This document shows, one piece after another, positions 20,390-29,193 of a DNA stretch of 64,000 nt. The notes beneath the pieces were generated by a model. That model was not told the origin of the DNA. It saw only the letters and a list, made by a program, of their open reading frames with translations, and searched no databases. Location: assembly GCA_950022295.1 (NCBI GenBank), contig OX465600.1:6014001-6078000 (forward strand), read 5' to 3'. The DNA comes from Bromus sterilis (Eukaryota > Streptophyta > Magnoliopsida > Poales > Poaceae). Both the position numbers and the translations under genes were made by a program. Each line of letters opens with the position of its first letter. Position 1 is the first letter of the stretch.

Positions 20390-21060
20390 GGGAAACATTG
20401 ACAGGTTGCAATGCAGCAACTGCTCTGGTCTCCTCACATCCACCAGACGAATCGACGGCGCCCCTCCTCTGCAGCAAAAACAGGGAGATGCAAAGCAACG
20501 ATGCATCCATCATGGCAACTGCGCCGGTGACCTCACAACACCGGAGCCGCCAGCAAGCATTTCATTGCAGCTCCAAGAGCCATCAGGCCACCGTTGCATC
20601 GCAGCACCGGGTGCTACTCTCCATGGCAACGCCGAGAGCGGCAAAAGCTTCAATGTAGCATCGACTACACCGGTAAAGCTCCATTGCAACACCAATGGAC
20701 CCCCACTACATCTCCATCACATCTTCAACGACCCCGGTGATGCTCCATTGCAACCCCGACGGCGCGACGAAGCTCCAACGCAGCATCGCTGCCGACCCTG
20801 CAAAGCTCCATTGTATCGTTGATGGAGTTCCATTGCATCAGCATCATAGCTTTGATGACCCCCGACGGCTCTCCATTGCAGCCCCGATGGTGCTCCATCG
20901 TCGTTTACAGCACTAGCGGCCGCTACCCCCTCAACATGAGCAGCATCGCCACTTTGCAACATCGACGGGATTGGACGGAGGTTGCTTCAGTCGGCGGCCG
21001 GCGGCAACCCTCCCTGTTCCCCAGTTGCAGCGGTGGTGCAGCTGCGTAGCAGCGCATCGC
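20390..21060. repeat. GC-rich degenerate minisatellite, CTCCATTGCA motif (copy 1)
   Basis: Variants of AAGCTCCATTGCAACACC and GATGCTCCATTGCAACCCC recur roughly every 30-60 bases with words such as CGACCCCGG. Several overlapping open frames on both strands arise from the composition and none resembles a protein. The style matches internal repeats of grass CACTA-type elements, but no CACTA terminus is seen nearby. Confidence 0.5.
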
Positions 21061-21570
21061 TTAGCAGCCCGTCCCCATAGCTGGAAGGAAGAAAGAGAAA
21101 AACGAAGAAGAGAATGTGCGGAGGAGAGAGGCCGAAGAGAGGATAACGTTGGGAGGGATGCCATGTGTGGGTCTCGCAAATGGCACGTGTCAAACGGAGG
21201 AGGTGGTTTACGAGAGGAAGGGATCAGCCGGTGGAATTAAAGGTTTTCCCTATTTTTCTTTCAACATGCAACATCATTCATCATGCATGAGAAAGACCCA
21301 TCTTAATATGTCACTATGCATAATAAAAACCCATGTGCAACATGCATTAATCTGAATTTTTATTTTATTACGATATTTATATTAAATCCATATATTATTT
21401 TAAAAGTTATTGTTTCAAATATACATACTTCATTTAACCAAATATTTTCACTGAAATATTTTGCAAAAAAAGTTCCGCAACAACGTCATCTAGTTTTCCT
21501 AGTTTGTGTAGTAAAAGAGGGAGCATACACTTTGCAAGAAAAATGAGCAGAGCCCTAGTCTAATCACAAT
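21061..21570. other. Spacer downstream of Pelota
   Basis: Purine-rich 21080-21140, then AT-rich. It would contain the Pelota 3' UTR (minus strand) near 21540-21570. No polyadenosine tract that would mark a retrocopy was seen. Confidence 0.45.
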
Positions 21571-22707
21571 TCACATCTCGATGTCGTCCAAATCAGGCAT
21601 GGGAAAACGAAGAACCGCAGCTATCCCCGTGAGCTGCTGCAGCTGATTGCCGGAGACATGCATCGACGAAAAGACGCACACCTTGCCGCCGATCTTCTTC
21701 ACCGATTCCGCCAGTTCGACGCACTTCCGCCTGGCAGCAACGTCGGAGTTCCTGAACCAAGTGTCCGTGAGCAAGAGAGTCTCGATGGCCATGCGTTCAT
21801 GCGCGACCTCGACGTGCTTGGGCCCGTAGCAAGCCCGCGCCGAGTCCTTGGCGATCATGGCGAAGAACTCCTGCAGCGCCGGCACCTCCTGCGCCGCCCT
21901 CGTGTCCTTTATCAGCGACATGACGCTCGGGTTGGCCAGCACGTCCTTGAGGCTGTGCGGGTAGCCCGAGGGCGCGCGCGCGAGCACGAGGCGCGCCTTG
22001 TGCTCCATGATCGTTCTCAGTTCCCCTCGGCGTGCCGCCTCCAGGAGCATGTAGTCGCGGAACTGGTCCTTGGTGAAGCCCGGGCTCGCGATCACCACGC
22101 ACTGGACGAGCGCGAAGTCGACGTGCTTGACGAAGGCGTCCAGGACGCGCTGGAAAAAGTCCTTGAGGGCGATGTCGTACGCGGCCACGGCGCCGGAGCC
22201 GTGCTTCCTGGGGATGGGCACCTCGATGCGCGACCTGGTGGCCGTCACGCTCCTCCCGACGAGGAACAGGTGGGCGAGGCCTTCTTGCATGAGGAGCACA
22301 GCCAGATCGGCGTTGGCGCCGGTCTCGTCGCACGATCTCTGGATGGTGTCGAGCGCCGGCCAGTCCCAGAGCTCCTTGCGGAGGACGAAGGGCCGCCGCA
22401 GCTCGATCTCCAAGGTGTGGTACTGGCCGATCTGGACGTGCTCGTTCTTGGTGAGGTTCTTGCCGCGGACGCGCAGGACGGACCCTTCCTTGTCGTAGTC
22501 CACGGACTCCACCGCGACCTCCAGCGTCAGCCTCACGCGCTCCGACTCGCGCCCCAAGGACCTCGTGATCTTCCTGACCGTGACGGCTTCGACGGCGTCG
22601 CCGGCGGCGATGAGGTTGTACGCGTCCCACAAGTCGTCATCCGCCTCCGGTAACAGCTTGACGGAGCCGGGCCCGTCGCGGGCGAGGGCTTTTCCGACGA
22701 GCTTCAT
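21571..22707 (-). CDS. PELOTA: Pelota (Dom34-like) ribosome-rescue factor, intact (copy 1)
   Basis: An uninterrupted 378-codon intronless frame, the normal length for plant Pelota. Domains: N-terminal Sm-like domain about 1-130 (starts MKLVGK; VESVDYDKEGSVLRVRGKN at 67-84), central eRF1_2-like domain about 135-265, C-terminal eRF1_3-like domain about 270-372 (SLIKDTRAAQEV, ARACYGPKHVEVAHERMAI, SSMHVSGNQLQQLTGIAA), acidic tail DLDDIEM. PGF at 209-211 stands where eRF1 has GGQ, so it binds the A site but does not hydrolyse peptidyl-tRNA. Known role: with Hbs1 it dissociates stalled ribosomes in no-go and non-stop mRNA decay, in the cytoplasm. GC-rich, typical of grass genes. Recessive pelota alleles in tomato (Ty-5) and pepper reduce begomovirus infection. 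The start is the first Met and matches the family N-terminus. Confidence 0.96.
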   Translation of the reverse strand: MKLVGKALARDGPGSVKLLPEADDDLWDAYNLIAAGDAVEAVTVRKITRSLGRESERVRLTLEVAVESVDYDKEGSVLRVRGKNLTKNEHVQIGQYHTLEIELRRPFVLRKELWDWPALDTIQRSCDETGANADLAVLLMQEGLAHLFLVGRSVTATRSRIEVPIPRKHGSGAVAAYDIALKDFFQRVLDAFVKHVDFALVQCVVIASPGFTKDQFRDYMLLEAARRGELRTIMEHKARLVLARAPSGYPHSLKDVLANPSVMSLIKDTRAAQEVPALQEFFAMIAKDSARACYGPKHVEVAHERMAIETLLLTDTWFRNSDVAARRKCVELAESVKKIGGKVCVFSSMHVSGNQLQQLTGIAAVLRFPMPDLDDIEM

Positions 22708-23559
22708 CGTCTTGGATCAAAGTGCGCAGCCGTCTCGTCCTCGAGAGCGGCGGGAGACCTGTCGTGAAGGACTCCGAGTTGAGATCGAGCAGGATACCGT
22801 TGGTTTCCCTAATTAAGCTACATGCGCACATAATTAGGGGCCGACCCAGCTGGACACGGCACGACGCCCTCACGCCCTACCAGGTAATTGTGTTCTTATC
22901 CTAACAAAAAAAGGCTGGGCGTTCCAGGAAGGGTTTTGCAGGTGTGAGAGTGAGACACATCCGGTTAATCTTCCGTTCTTCTATACTCCATCTCAACCAA
23001 ATATCACACTGTTGAAAGGCCGGCATCTCCCCCCCAAAAAAATAGAACATCAATTATTTTTTTGTAAAAAGAACAAATTCCTTTTGAAAAGGCACTTGAG
23101 AAACATCTATGTTTAGAAGAATATGATAATACATCAGGAAACATTGGCGTTCACCCAGTTGATAATGGTCAGATTAGCTTTTGATCATGTAGAGAAATTT
23201 AATTTAACACATTGAGGCATATACTCCTGCCTTTCAAAAATGATATTTTGAAATAAAAAAATTGAAATAAAAATTTGTACGTACAGTACATCTCAAATTC
23301 TAAGTGTACACGTTAAGTTTCGTGCAAACCCGATAATTTTTATGGCCTTTGTCAAAGGACAACAAAATATCTTGTGAAAAGCCTTTTTAGTAATGGTCTT
23401 TTTACACACGACATAAAATATTAGTCCCTTGATTAGTTGAAAGGACATAATAACACTACAATGACATTGCGGCCTACGACGCGATGACAATGGCGCCTCC
23501 TGTCACGACACTATATTAGGAGAAAAAAATGTCACAAAACATCATCGCCTCGACCTTCA
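22708..23559. other. Pelota upstream region and spacer
   Basis: Holds the Pelota promoter on the minus strand; I see no convincing TATA box. 22980-23500 is AT-rich with short inverted words (CTTTGTCAAAGG at 23346-23357) and no gene. CACTACA occurs at 23454 but no matching CACTA inverted end was found. Confidence 0.4.
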
Positions 23560-24260
23560 AACATTGCGAGTCCGACTTGCAGCAATTTTGATCCGAACTT
23601 TGCAACATCACGAGTCCGGCTTGCAACATCATTGGCCCCGATCTTGCAGCAACATCGTTTACACCTGACCCCTTTGTGTTTCAACATCGCAACCTTGCAA
23701 CATTGTGCACCACCTTGCAACATAACATCCTAAAATGTAGGGGCAGTGTGGCCTTGCAACATCACATCTCGGCTTGTAGCAGTGTTGAGCCGTCTTGAAG
23801 TAGAAGAAAAGATGTTGGTAGTTGGCATTGCAACATCACACTTCTATCTTGTCGCAACTTCGACAACGTTCATGTGTTTGTGTTTGCAACATCTACGTGA
23901 TCGAGTCTCTCGCGGGATAACATTGGTGGCCAGTCTCACATTGGTGTGCTTCCGGTTTGCATCGGTCAACCCTTATAGTGCTACACAACTCATTTTTATA
24001 ATCGGCAACCGGCCTTACTATATCATGTTTCTCACATGCAACAACAATATCCAATTGACATTGCAAAAATTATAGCACAAATAATGTTGCAATTATGTTA
24101 CATACGTCAATACAACTTTGGCTACAAATGTTACCACAGAAAACTATATATAAGAATAGTGATGCCATCAACTTTCTACGTAGACTCAACAAGTCTTTGC
24201 AACAGCTACGACGCCTCGCCATGCAACACTGTGCCTGACTTGCAATGTTATGTCTCGACT
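23560..24260. repeat. TTGCAACAT-rich degenerate repeat (copy 1)
   Basis: At least ten variants of TTGCAACATC(A/G) are scattered at 20-70-base intervals (for example 23599, 23620, 23694, 23714, 23754, 23827, 23883), often followed by ACGAGTCCGGC- or TCGGC-like words. Same flavour as the CTCCATTGCAAC repeat on the other side of Pelota, so both may be remnants of one repeat family bracketing the gene. Confidence 0.55.
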
Positions 24261-24779
24261 TGTGGCCAGTCCCTGTCTCTGTCTATACCCGCCACCCAGC
24301 GACCATACATTATCCCTCTGCGGGCCACCCGTGTCATGGACTGTGCGTACATTTTAACTAGTCCCACTGTCCCAGTGATCCAAGCACACAACCCAGTCCC
24401 CCGCACCTGTTATAACTTTATGATCAGATCACTATTTTTGTTGTCAAGTCTACGTACTGATTGGCTGTGTGAACAAGTCTCTTTACTTAATGAGTGAAAA
24501 TGGGTAACTCGACCACACAAATGAATTAAATTTCCAAGATCACAGATTTATCTCGTGATTGCTAAGGAGGGGTGGAGGGTACCCTAAAGCTTACTAGTTT
24601 GCATCCCTGCTTGACTTAGTGAGGTTCTTATCCATATATATAATATAACACATGTGGGTTCCTTTTCTTTTGGTTGTCTAGCTAGTTATCATCTAACCGT
24701 TCGATTCATCATTGTGTTGATGCTTGTGTGTTTTCGTTTCGATAAAGGTAACGTAAAGTGTCTCGATGACCCAAGGCTG
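24261..24779. other. Spacer, nothing recognised
   Basis: No gene or terminal repeat is seen. It lies directly upstream of the truncated ankyrin pseudogene, so it could include its former intron or 5' DNA. Confidence 0.4.
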
Positions 24780-25111
24780 ATCTTCTCTTTCGAGATGGGT
24801 GGCCTTGGTGTGCTGCACATTGCAGCTTCCGGAGGGCAAGTACTTGGTGGAGGAACTCAAAGGAGATGTGAATGCTCCTGCTCCTGGAGTTGGAGGTCTT
24901 TCTCTATCTCTTTTCCCCTTTTCTGAAAATTCGCATCTGCCTTGTCTATGTTTAAAAACCATGACATGTATGAATTGCGTTGTTGCGCTTTTCCGTTGCA
25001 GGCTTTGCAGGTGTGACACCCTTCATGCCATCTCCTCAGTCTACCGATGTTTCGACTGCGAAGTATTTGCTTGATCATGGCGGTGATCTTATAAAAGCAG
25101 ATGTTGTATAG
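24780..25111 (+). pseudogene. Ankyrin-repeat exons of a truncated ankyrin-TPR paralogue (copy 1)
   Basis: Two exon-like blocks. The first (about 24795-24897) reads GLGVLHIAASGG then, after a frame change, KYLVEELKGDVNAPAPGVG; the second starts after a TTCCGTTGCAG acceptor (exon from 25002) and reads AGVTPFMPSPQSTDVSTAKY then LLDHGGDLIKADVV-stop (25109-25111). LHIAA, YLVEEL and YLLDHG are ankyrin-repeat motifs. The intron after the second block (25112-25790) is clearly homologous to the intron at 29504-30320 of the other ankyrin-TPR gene. Frame change and stop show it is a pseudogene; the TPR half is absent. Confidence 0.75.
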
Positions 25112-25790
25112 ATCTATTCTATTAAAACTTCTGCTGATGGTATTATTCAACTTCTGCTGATAGTTTTAGTAGAGAATTTACGCTACTTTTAGTCTTTTGG
25201 CTATGCCATGAGAAGTTACAGTTATGTATCTGTAGGGAAAAGGTAGGTGTGTGAGCTTTCATTTTAACGGTTTATATTAACAAATGGAGATCGTTGTCGT
25301 TGACTTGACTGTTCCCTCCATTAAAAATATATTTAGTGTTCTAGTTTTTTTCCTAAGTCAAACTTCTTTAAGTTTCATCCAATTATAGATAAATTTACCA
25401 ACATCTAAAAAACCAAATTGCACTTAGAGAAGTTTGACTTACGAGAAAACTATATTATTAAATATTGTATTTTAGAACGAAGTACTCCCTCCGATCCATA
25501 TTAATTGACGCACACTTAGTACAACTCTAGTATAAAGTTGTACTAAGTGTGTGTCAATTAATTTGGATCGGAGGGAGTAGCATATTTCAAGTTCTTCTAG
25601 AACAACAACATGCTCTGTTCTTTGCAATACTGTATATTTGTATATCGTTAGTCTGAAATATTTTTTGATACGAGATAGGTGCTTAGCTTAACAGTTGATG
25701 AGATACTGAGATCTCATAATGCAGCATTCAGGGGCATTTATCAAATGTACTCATCCAGGAGTCACTAAAATAACTTGAATTCTCTTACAT
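25112..25790 (+). repeat. Intron-derived segment paralogous to 29504-30320
   Basis: Shared ordered words include GATAAATTTACCAACATCTA, CCAAATTGCACTTA, AGAAGTTTGAC, GATGAGATAC and GAGATCTCATAATGCAGCAT. Both versions carry a Stowaway MITE, but at different positions and of different sequence, so these arrived after the paralogues split. Base 25279 (A) is G at 58396 in copy 2. Confidence 0.8.
25485..25577. mobile_element. Stowaway MITE, complete (copy 1)
   Basis: 93 bases from CTCCCTCCGATCCATATTAA to TTAATTTGGATCGGAGGGAG, a near-perfect foldback, between TA target duplications (25483-25484 and 25578-25579). Mobilised by Mariner-type transposases. Confidence 0.93.
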
Positions 25791-27150
25791 TTTTACTATT
25801 TTCCAGTCAACTGATTGTCAATTTCGTTTTCAGTCGAATTTCTGGAGCGCACGATCTGTCATTCCGAATCTTGGCGCTCCTGTCGTGGGGTTGGCTGCCC
25901 ATGCGGTACGGTTTGGCTTTTTGGTTGCGGGTTCATTCGTGCATGTCCAACCCAATCCGGTTCATTGTGTTGCTGTTTTTTTTCCACAAATGTCTCTACT
26001 CGCAGTCGCAGGCAACATGTGTCAGTTTTCCCTCGTGCCAGCTGCAAGGGGGAACGGAGTATGTGGCGGAGGGGGAGCTGAGTTGGCGTGGTGAGAAATG
26101 GGAGGGTGCGACAGAGGCGGAAACGCAGCACAGGAATGAGGGGCTTGAGAGGAGGACAGCCGACACTCCTCACCGCGAGCGGCACGAGCATGTGATGGTT
26201 AGCGGGGTTGGAACCCCAGAGCGACGCCGGGCGCGACACGGGTACGGCGAACTCATCCCTCTTGCTGCTCTGGTTCACTTGCGCGCTGCTTCCACTGTCA
26301 ATTTCTGATCGTTTATTTCGTATTTCTGTATTAGGCTATTTGTTTAGCAACACGGCTGAACCAGCGATGATTCAAAATTCCATGGTTTGTGTGTCAATTT
26401 TCTTGTGTGATTACAGTCAAAAATAAATCTTGTGTGATTAATTAGTTTAAGAAACTTTTGGACGAGCCTTGTGTTTGATTCAGCTGCATGAGTGTTTGAG
26501 TGTTGATTTTTAGGACATTTTTAGATGCTTTTAGTTGAGCTAGTACGGGGGTATAGTGGATCCTGAACATTTTCTTTGAAATAGGGTGATAGTTTGTTTA
26601 GCGTATACTCAGGAAAGTGGTTTCTAAATCCTCCTTTTGAATTCTTCAACCTCATGGAATAAACTACGATAGTATTGCCAGAGGGTGCGTGCTTTTTGTT
26701 TGTGTATGCATGACTTTTGTGTTTGGTCATGGTTGACTCAGTTGTAGCAGTTTTGTTAGAAGAGCATAGCTTGAGAGTTGAGACTGTGTGTAGATGCTTT
26801 CTTGTGATAGTTGATAATGGCGCTCTGCTATGCAGGGAAATTAAGAGTTTCTGTGCCTTTTTCCAAGTTGCCATGTGTTGTGCTTTTTGTGAGAACCTTC
26901 TGCCAATGTTTGTCATGATATTTGTTTGGCATCATTAAGAAGCACTGTTAGTGTTAAGCACTTATGAAAAGATAGGACAAGTTTCTTTACTCAGATTGCA
27001 CCATCTCTTAGTTAGTACACAGTTTTTCAGGTCATTTTTGTTGTGTTTGAGCTTTCGTTTCAGTTCTACATGCATCATATTTAAGTAGTAGCTGATGTGT
27101 GTGTTTTTTTTGTTCTTAGGGGATATAGTGTAATGGGCACTCCAGTTCAT
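25791..27150. other. Anonymous spacer
   Basis: Contains a GC-rich open stretch at 25815-26310 (plus frames with no recognised domain; GGTTGGAACCCC near 26206) that could be a decayed gene, followed by AT-rich DNA to 27150. Minus frames (26521-26916; 26962-27150) look like chance openings. Same in copy 2 at 58908-60267. Confidence 0.35.
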
Positions 27151-27155
27151 TTGGT

Positions 27156-27199
27156 AGATTGTGTGTACTAACTAAGAGATTAATCAGTACACACAATCT
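27156..27199. repeat. Perfect 14-bp inverted repeat
   Basis: AGATTGTGTGTACT (27156-27169) pairs perfectly with AGTACACACAATCT (27186-27199) across a 16-base loop. It lies at the start of the T-rich tract. Possibly a MITE remnant. Identical in copy 2 at 60273-60316. Confidence 0.8.
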
Positions 27200-27656
27200 T
27201 TCATTCATTTCAATTTCAATCTTTAGCAAATGAAGTCATTTTCTTCATGTAACACTTCATCATTTCATTATTCTCTCAAGTCAGTCATCTTTTTTGATTA
27301 GTCTTCAATGTTCAATATTAATTTCATGTTTATTTTTTCAAATTTTCAATGTTATTTTGCTTATTTAATTTCTTTTCATTTGTACTAGTGGATTTAATCT
27401 TTGGTTTGTTAGTTTGCACTAGTGGATTTAATCCTCAGTTTATATTCAGTTTATCAATTATTTATTAGTTTCAGATCATATTCCGTTCTAAGTATTCTCT
27501 CATTGTTAGTATATTAGAGTATCTCTCATTCTTATTATCATTTGTCTTTGTCATTCATATGTCAGTTTTGTCATTATCATATTTAAATTTTTGGAGTCTC
27601 AGTGTTCAGAATTTCATGTTTATCAGTGATTCAAGTTTCTGCAGTTTGTCAGCTTC
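27200..27656. repeat. T-rich TTCA/CAGT low-complexity tract, left part
   Basis: Plus strand dominated by T with recurrent TTCAGT, TTCATT and TCTTCAATGTTCA words, and ACTAGTGGATTTAATC repeated at 27385 and 27418. It resumes beyond the LINE at 28618-29190 and again in the right flank of copy 2 (62280-62345), for example CAGTCATCTTTTTT near 27284 and 62719. Confidence 0.6.
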
Positions 27657-28617
27657 ATGTCCGGGGCCCGGGTCTCCTTCTGGCAGGACTGGTGGCTTCC
27701 CGGCGGTGCGATCTGCAACACCCACCCGGCTCTTTTCTCTCACACCACCTCCCGGGAGGCCTCCCTCGAGCACGTCCTCCAGGTTGGTGTGGGCGCCCTG
27801 CTGGTCCCTCGCCTCACCAGGGCGGGTGCGTCTGAGCTCCTGGATATCAATGCAAGGCTCCCCTCCAGCGCCGCCAACGACTGGGACGTCCGCTCCCTCC
27901 ACCTCTGCCGCGGCGCCAAGGGGGCCTTCTCCTCCAGCTTGGCCTACCGGCTGTTCAGGTTCGGTGGGGTGACGGCCCCCCACGCGGACTTTCTCTGGAA
28001 GAACGCCGCCCCCTCCAGGGTGAAGTTCTTCGCGTGGCTCCTCGTGCAAGCCCGCGTGCACACCAGGGACGTCCTATTGCGTAATACGATCGTCTCTGTG
28101 GATGAGGCGGGATGCCCCTGCTGCCCGGAGCCCCTCGAGACGGCGGACCACCTTGTCTTCGGGTGTCCTTTTGCACTCGATTTCTAGAGCCGACTGCGCA
28201 TTGACATATCCTCTGCATCGGTGGCCACTCTTCACCTGCTCGATGCGTCCGGCGCGGTGGGGGATGCCTCCCCTTCTGCCTTCATTCTCCTTTGCTGTTG
28301 GCACCTCTGGAAACGTCGGAATGTGGTGGTCTTCAGAGATACCCGTAAGCCTGCGGCGGCGGTTCTCAAAGACTGTCGGGATGACGCCCTGCTGTGGAAA
28401 GGGCGGTTCAAGAACCAGGTGGATGTTAGTGTATGGCTTAGAGCCCTTAACTAATGCCCCGTGACTTTGGGTCCGCCCCCCCCCCTCTCTCTCTCTCTCT
28501 CTCTCGATGATGTCTCGGCTTCCCTGTAAATGTTCAGCTCGGGGCTTTCCCCGATGATAGTAATACATATTCAGGTGGGGGAGTTCTCTCCCCTCCCGGT
28601 GAAAATTCAAAAAAAAA
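27657..28617 (+). mobile_element. 5'-truncated LINE (copy 1)
   Basis: GC-rich insert in the T-rich tract. One frame (27657-28454) encodes the C-terminal end of a plant LINE polyprotein: AARLPSSAANDWDV-like linker, then the zf-RVT domain (FLWKNAAPSRVKFFAWLL, CPCCPEPLETADHLVFGC) and the tail CCWHLWKRRNVVVFRD. A single TAG at 28185-28187 replaces a usual Trp. The 3' UTR contains a C10(TC)n tract (28476-28505) and ends in nine A (28609-28617). 5' truncation and an A tail fit target-primed reverse transcription; no clear target duplication was seen. Confidence 0.82.
28476..28505. repeat. Poly-C / (CT)n tract that differs between copies
   Basis: Ten C here versus thirteen at 61593-61605, followed by the same (TC)n run. 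This is the only length difference I found and it shifts the copy offset from 33117 to 33120. Confidence 0.9.
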
Positions 28618-29159
28618 TGTAGTTTTACTTATATTCTTCAATATATCAGTTAATATTCAGATTTCAGTCTATTGTTAGGGTTCTCTTTTCAGGTCCTCGT
28701 TTCCTTTATTTTGTTTCAGTCAATTTCAGTCTTTCATTCTTTACTTTTAGTCATTGTTCAGTCATTCAGATGATATTAGTTGAAATTTCGTGGCCCTCAT
28801 CAGTTAATATTCAGATTGTGAACTCAACAGTAATTGTTCAGAGAGCATGGAGTTCAATCATCTTTACTCTTTCTCTTTATTCTTTTATTTCTTCAGTCTT
28901 CAATATTTCTTCTTTTGTCTTGTGCATTCTTCTTTGTTAACTTTTTGTTGTCTCATTTTGCATCATTCATCATTTTTTATTTTACCTGATACTCATTCAT
29001 TTTCTTATGATTCTTAAAAAAAATATTCATCTGATTGTGTGCCATTTATCCTCAATCTTTCTCACTTTATAGAAGATACCAAATTCTTTAATTTTTTAAT
29101 TTTTATTGTCAGTCACCATTTCCAATTATTATTTCTACATTTTTCAGTCTTCTTCTTTC
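28618..29159. repeat. T-rich low-complexity tract, right part
   Basis: Same composition as 27200-27656 (TTTCAGT, TTCAGATT, CAGTTAATATTCAGAT twice at 28649 and 28801). Ends at the inferred duplication junction. Confidence 0.6.
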
Positions 29160-29193
29160 AGCCTAATCTCTCCCCATTTTCTTTCAGCCTAAT
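29159..29193. other. Inferred duplication junction
   Basis: Base 29159 is the last base shared with copy 2. At this point a 15-base motif, TTCTTTCAGCCTAAT, occurs twice in direct orientation (29153-29167 and 29179-29193, period 26). The second occurrence contains the likely splice acceptor of the first ankyrin exon to the right. The T-rich tract to the left belongs to the right end of the unit; the exons to the right belong to its left end. The short repeat may record the joining event or predate it. Confidence 0.75.

Larger units (their letters stand above)
1..29159. repeat. Copy 1 of a ~29.16-kb near-identical direct duplication
   Basis: Every landmark here recurs in the same order and orientation 33117 bases to the right (33120 after the poly-C tract near 28480). 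Bases 1-20 equal 33118-33137. Differences found by eye: 12960 C versus 46077 T, 25279 A versus 58396 G, and a poly-C run of 10 versus 13. Homology ends sharply after base 29159, where this copy continues AGCC and copy 2 continues CTGT. The left end is outside the window. I did not align every base, so further differences may exist. Confidence 0.97.

Noticed and set aside
21658..22653. Long open frames opposite and alongside Pelota (331 and 277 codons)
   Set aside because: They are shadows in other frames of a GC-rich gene, rich in Arg, His and Gly with no motif; Pelota explains the region.
23454..23460. CACTACA as a CACTA-transposon terminus
   Set aside because: The following bases do not match typical CACTA ends and no inverted partner was found.
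20390..24260. CRISPR-like array from regularly recurring TTGCAACAT words
   Set aside because: Repeats are short, variable and irregularly spaced in a plant nuclear genome; no cas genes.
27657..28617. Target-site duplication of the LINE
   Set aside because: Flanks GCAGTTTGTCAGCTTC and GTAGTTTTACTTATATTC are only vaguely similar; not convincing.
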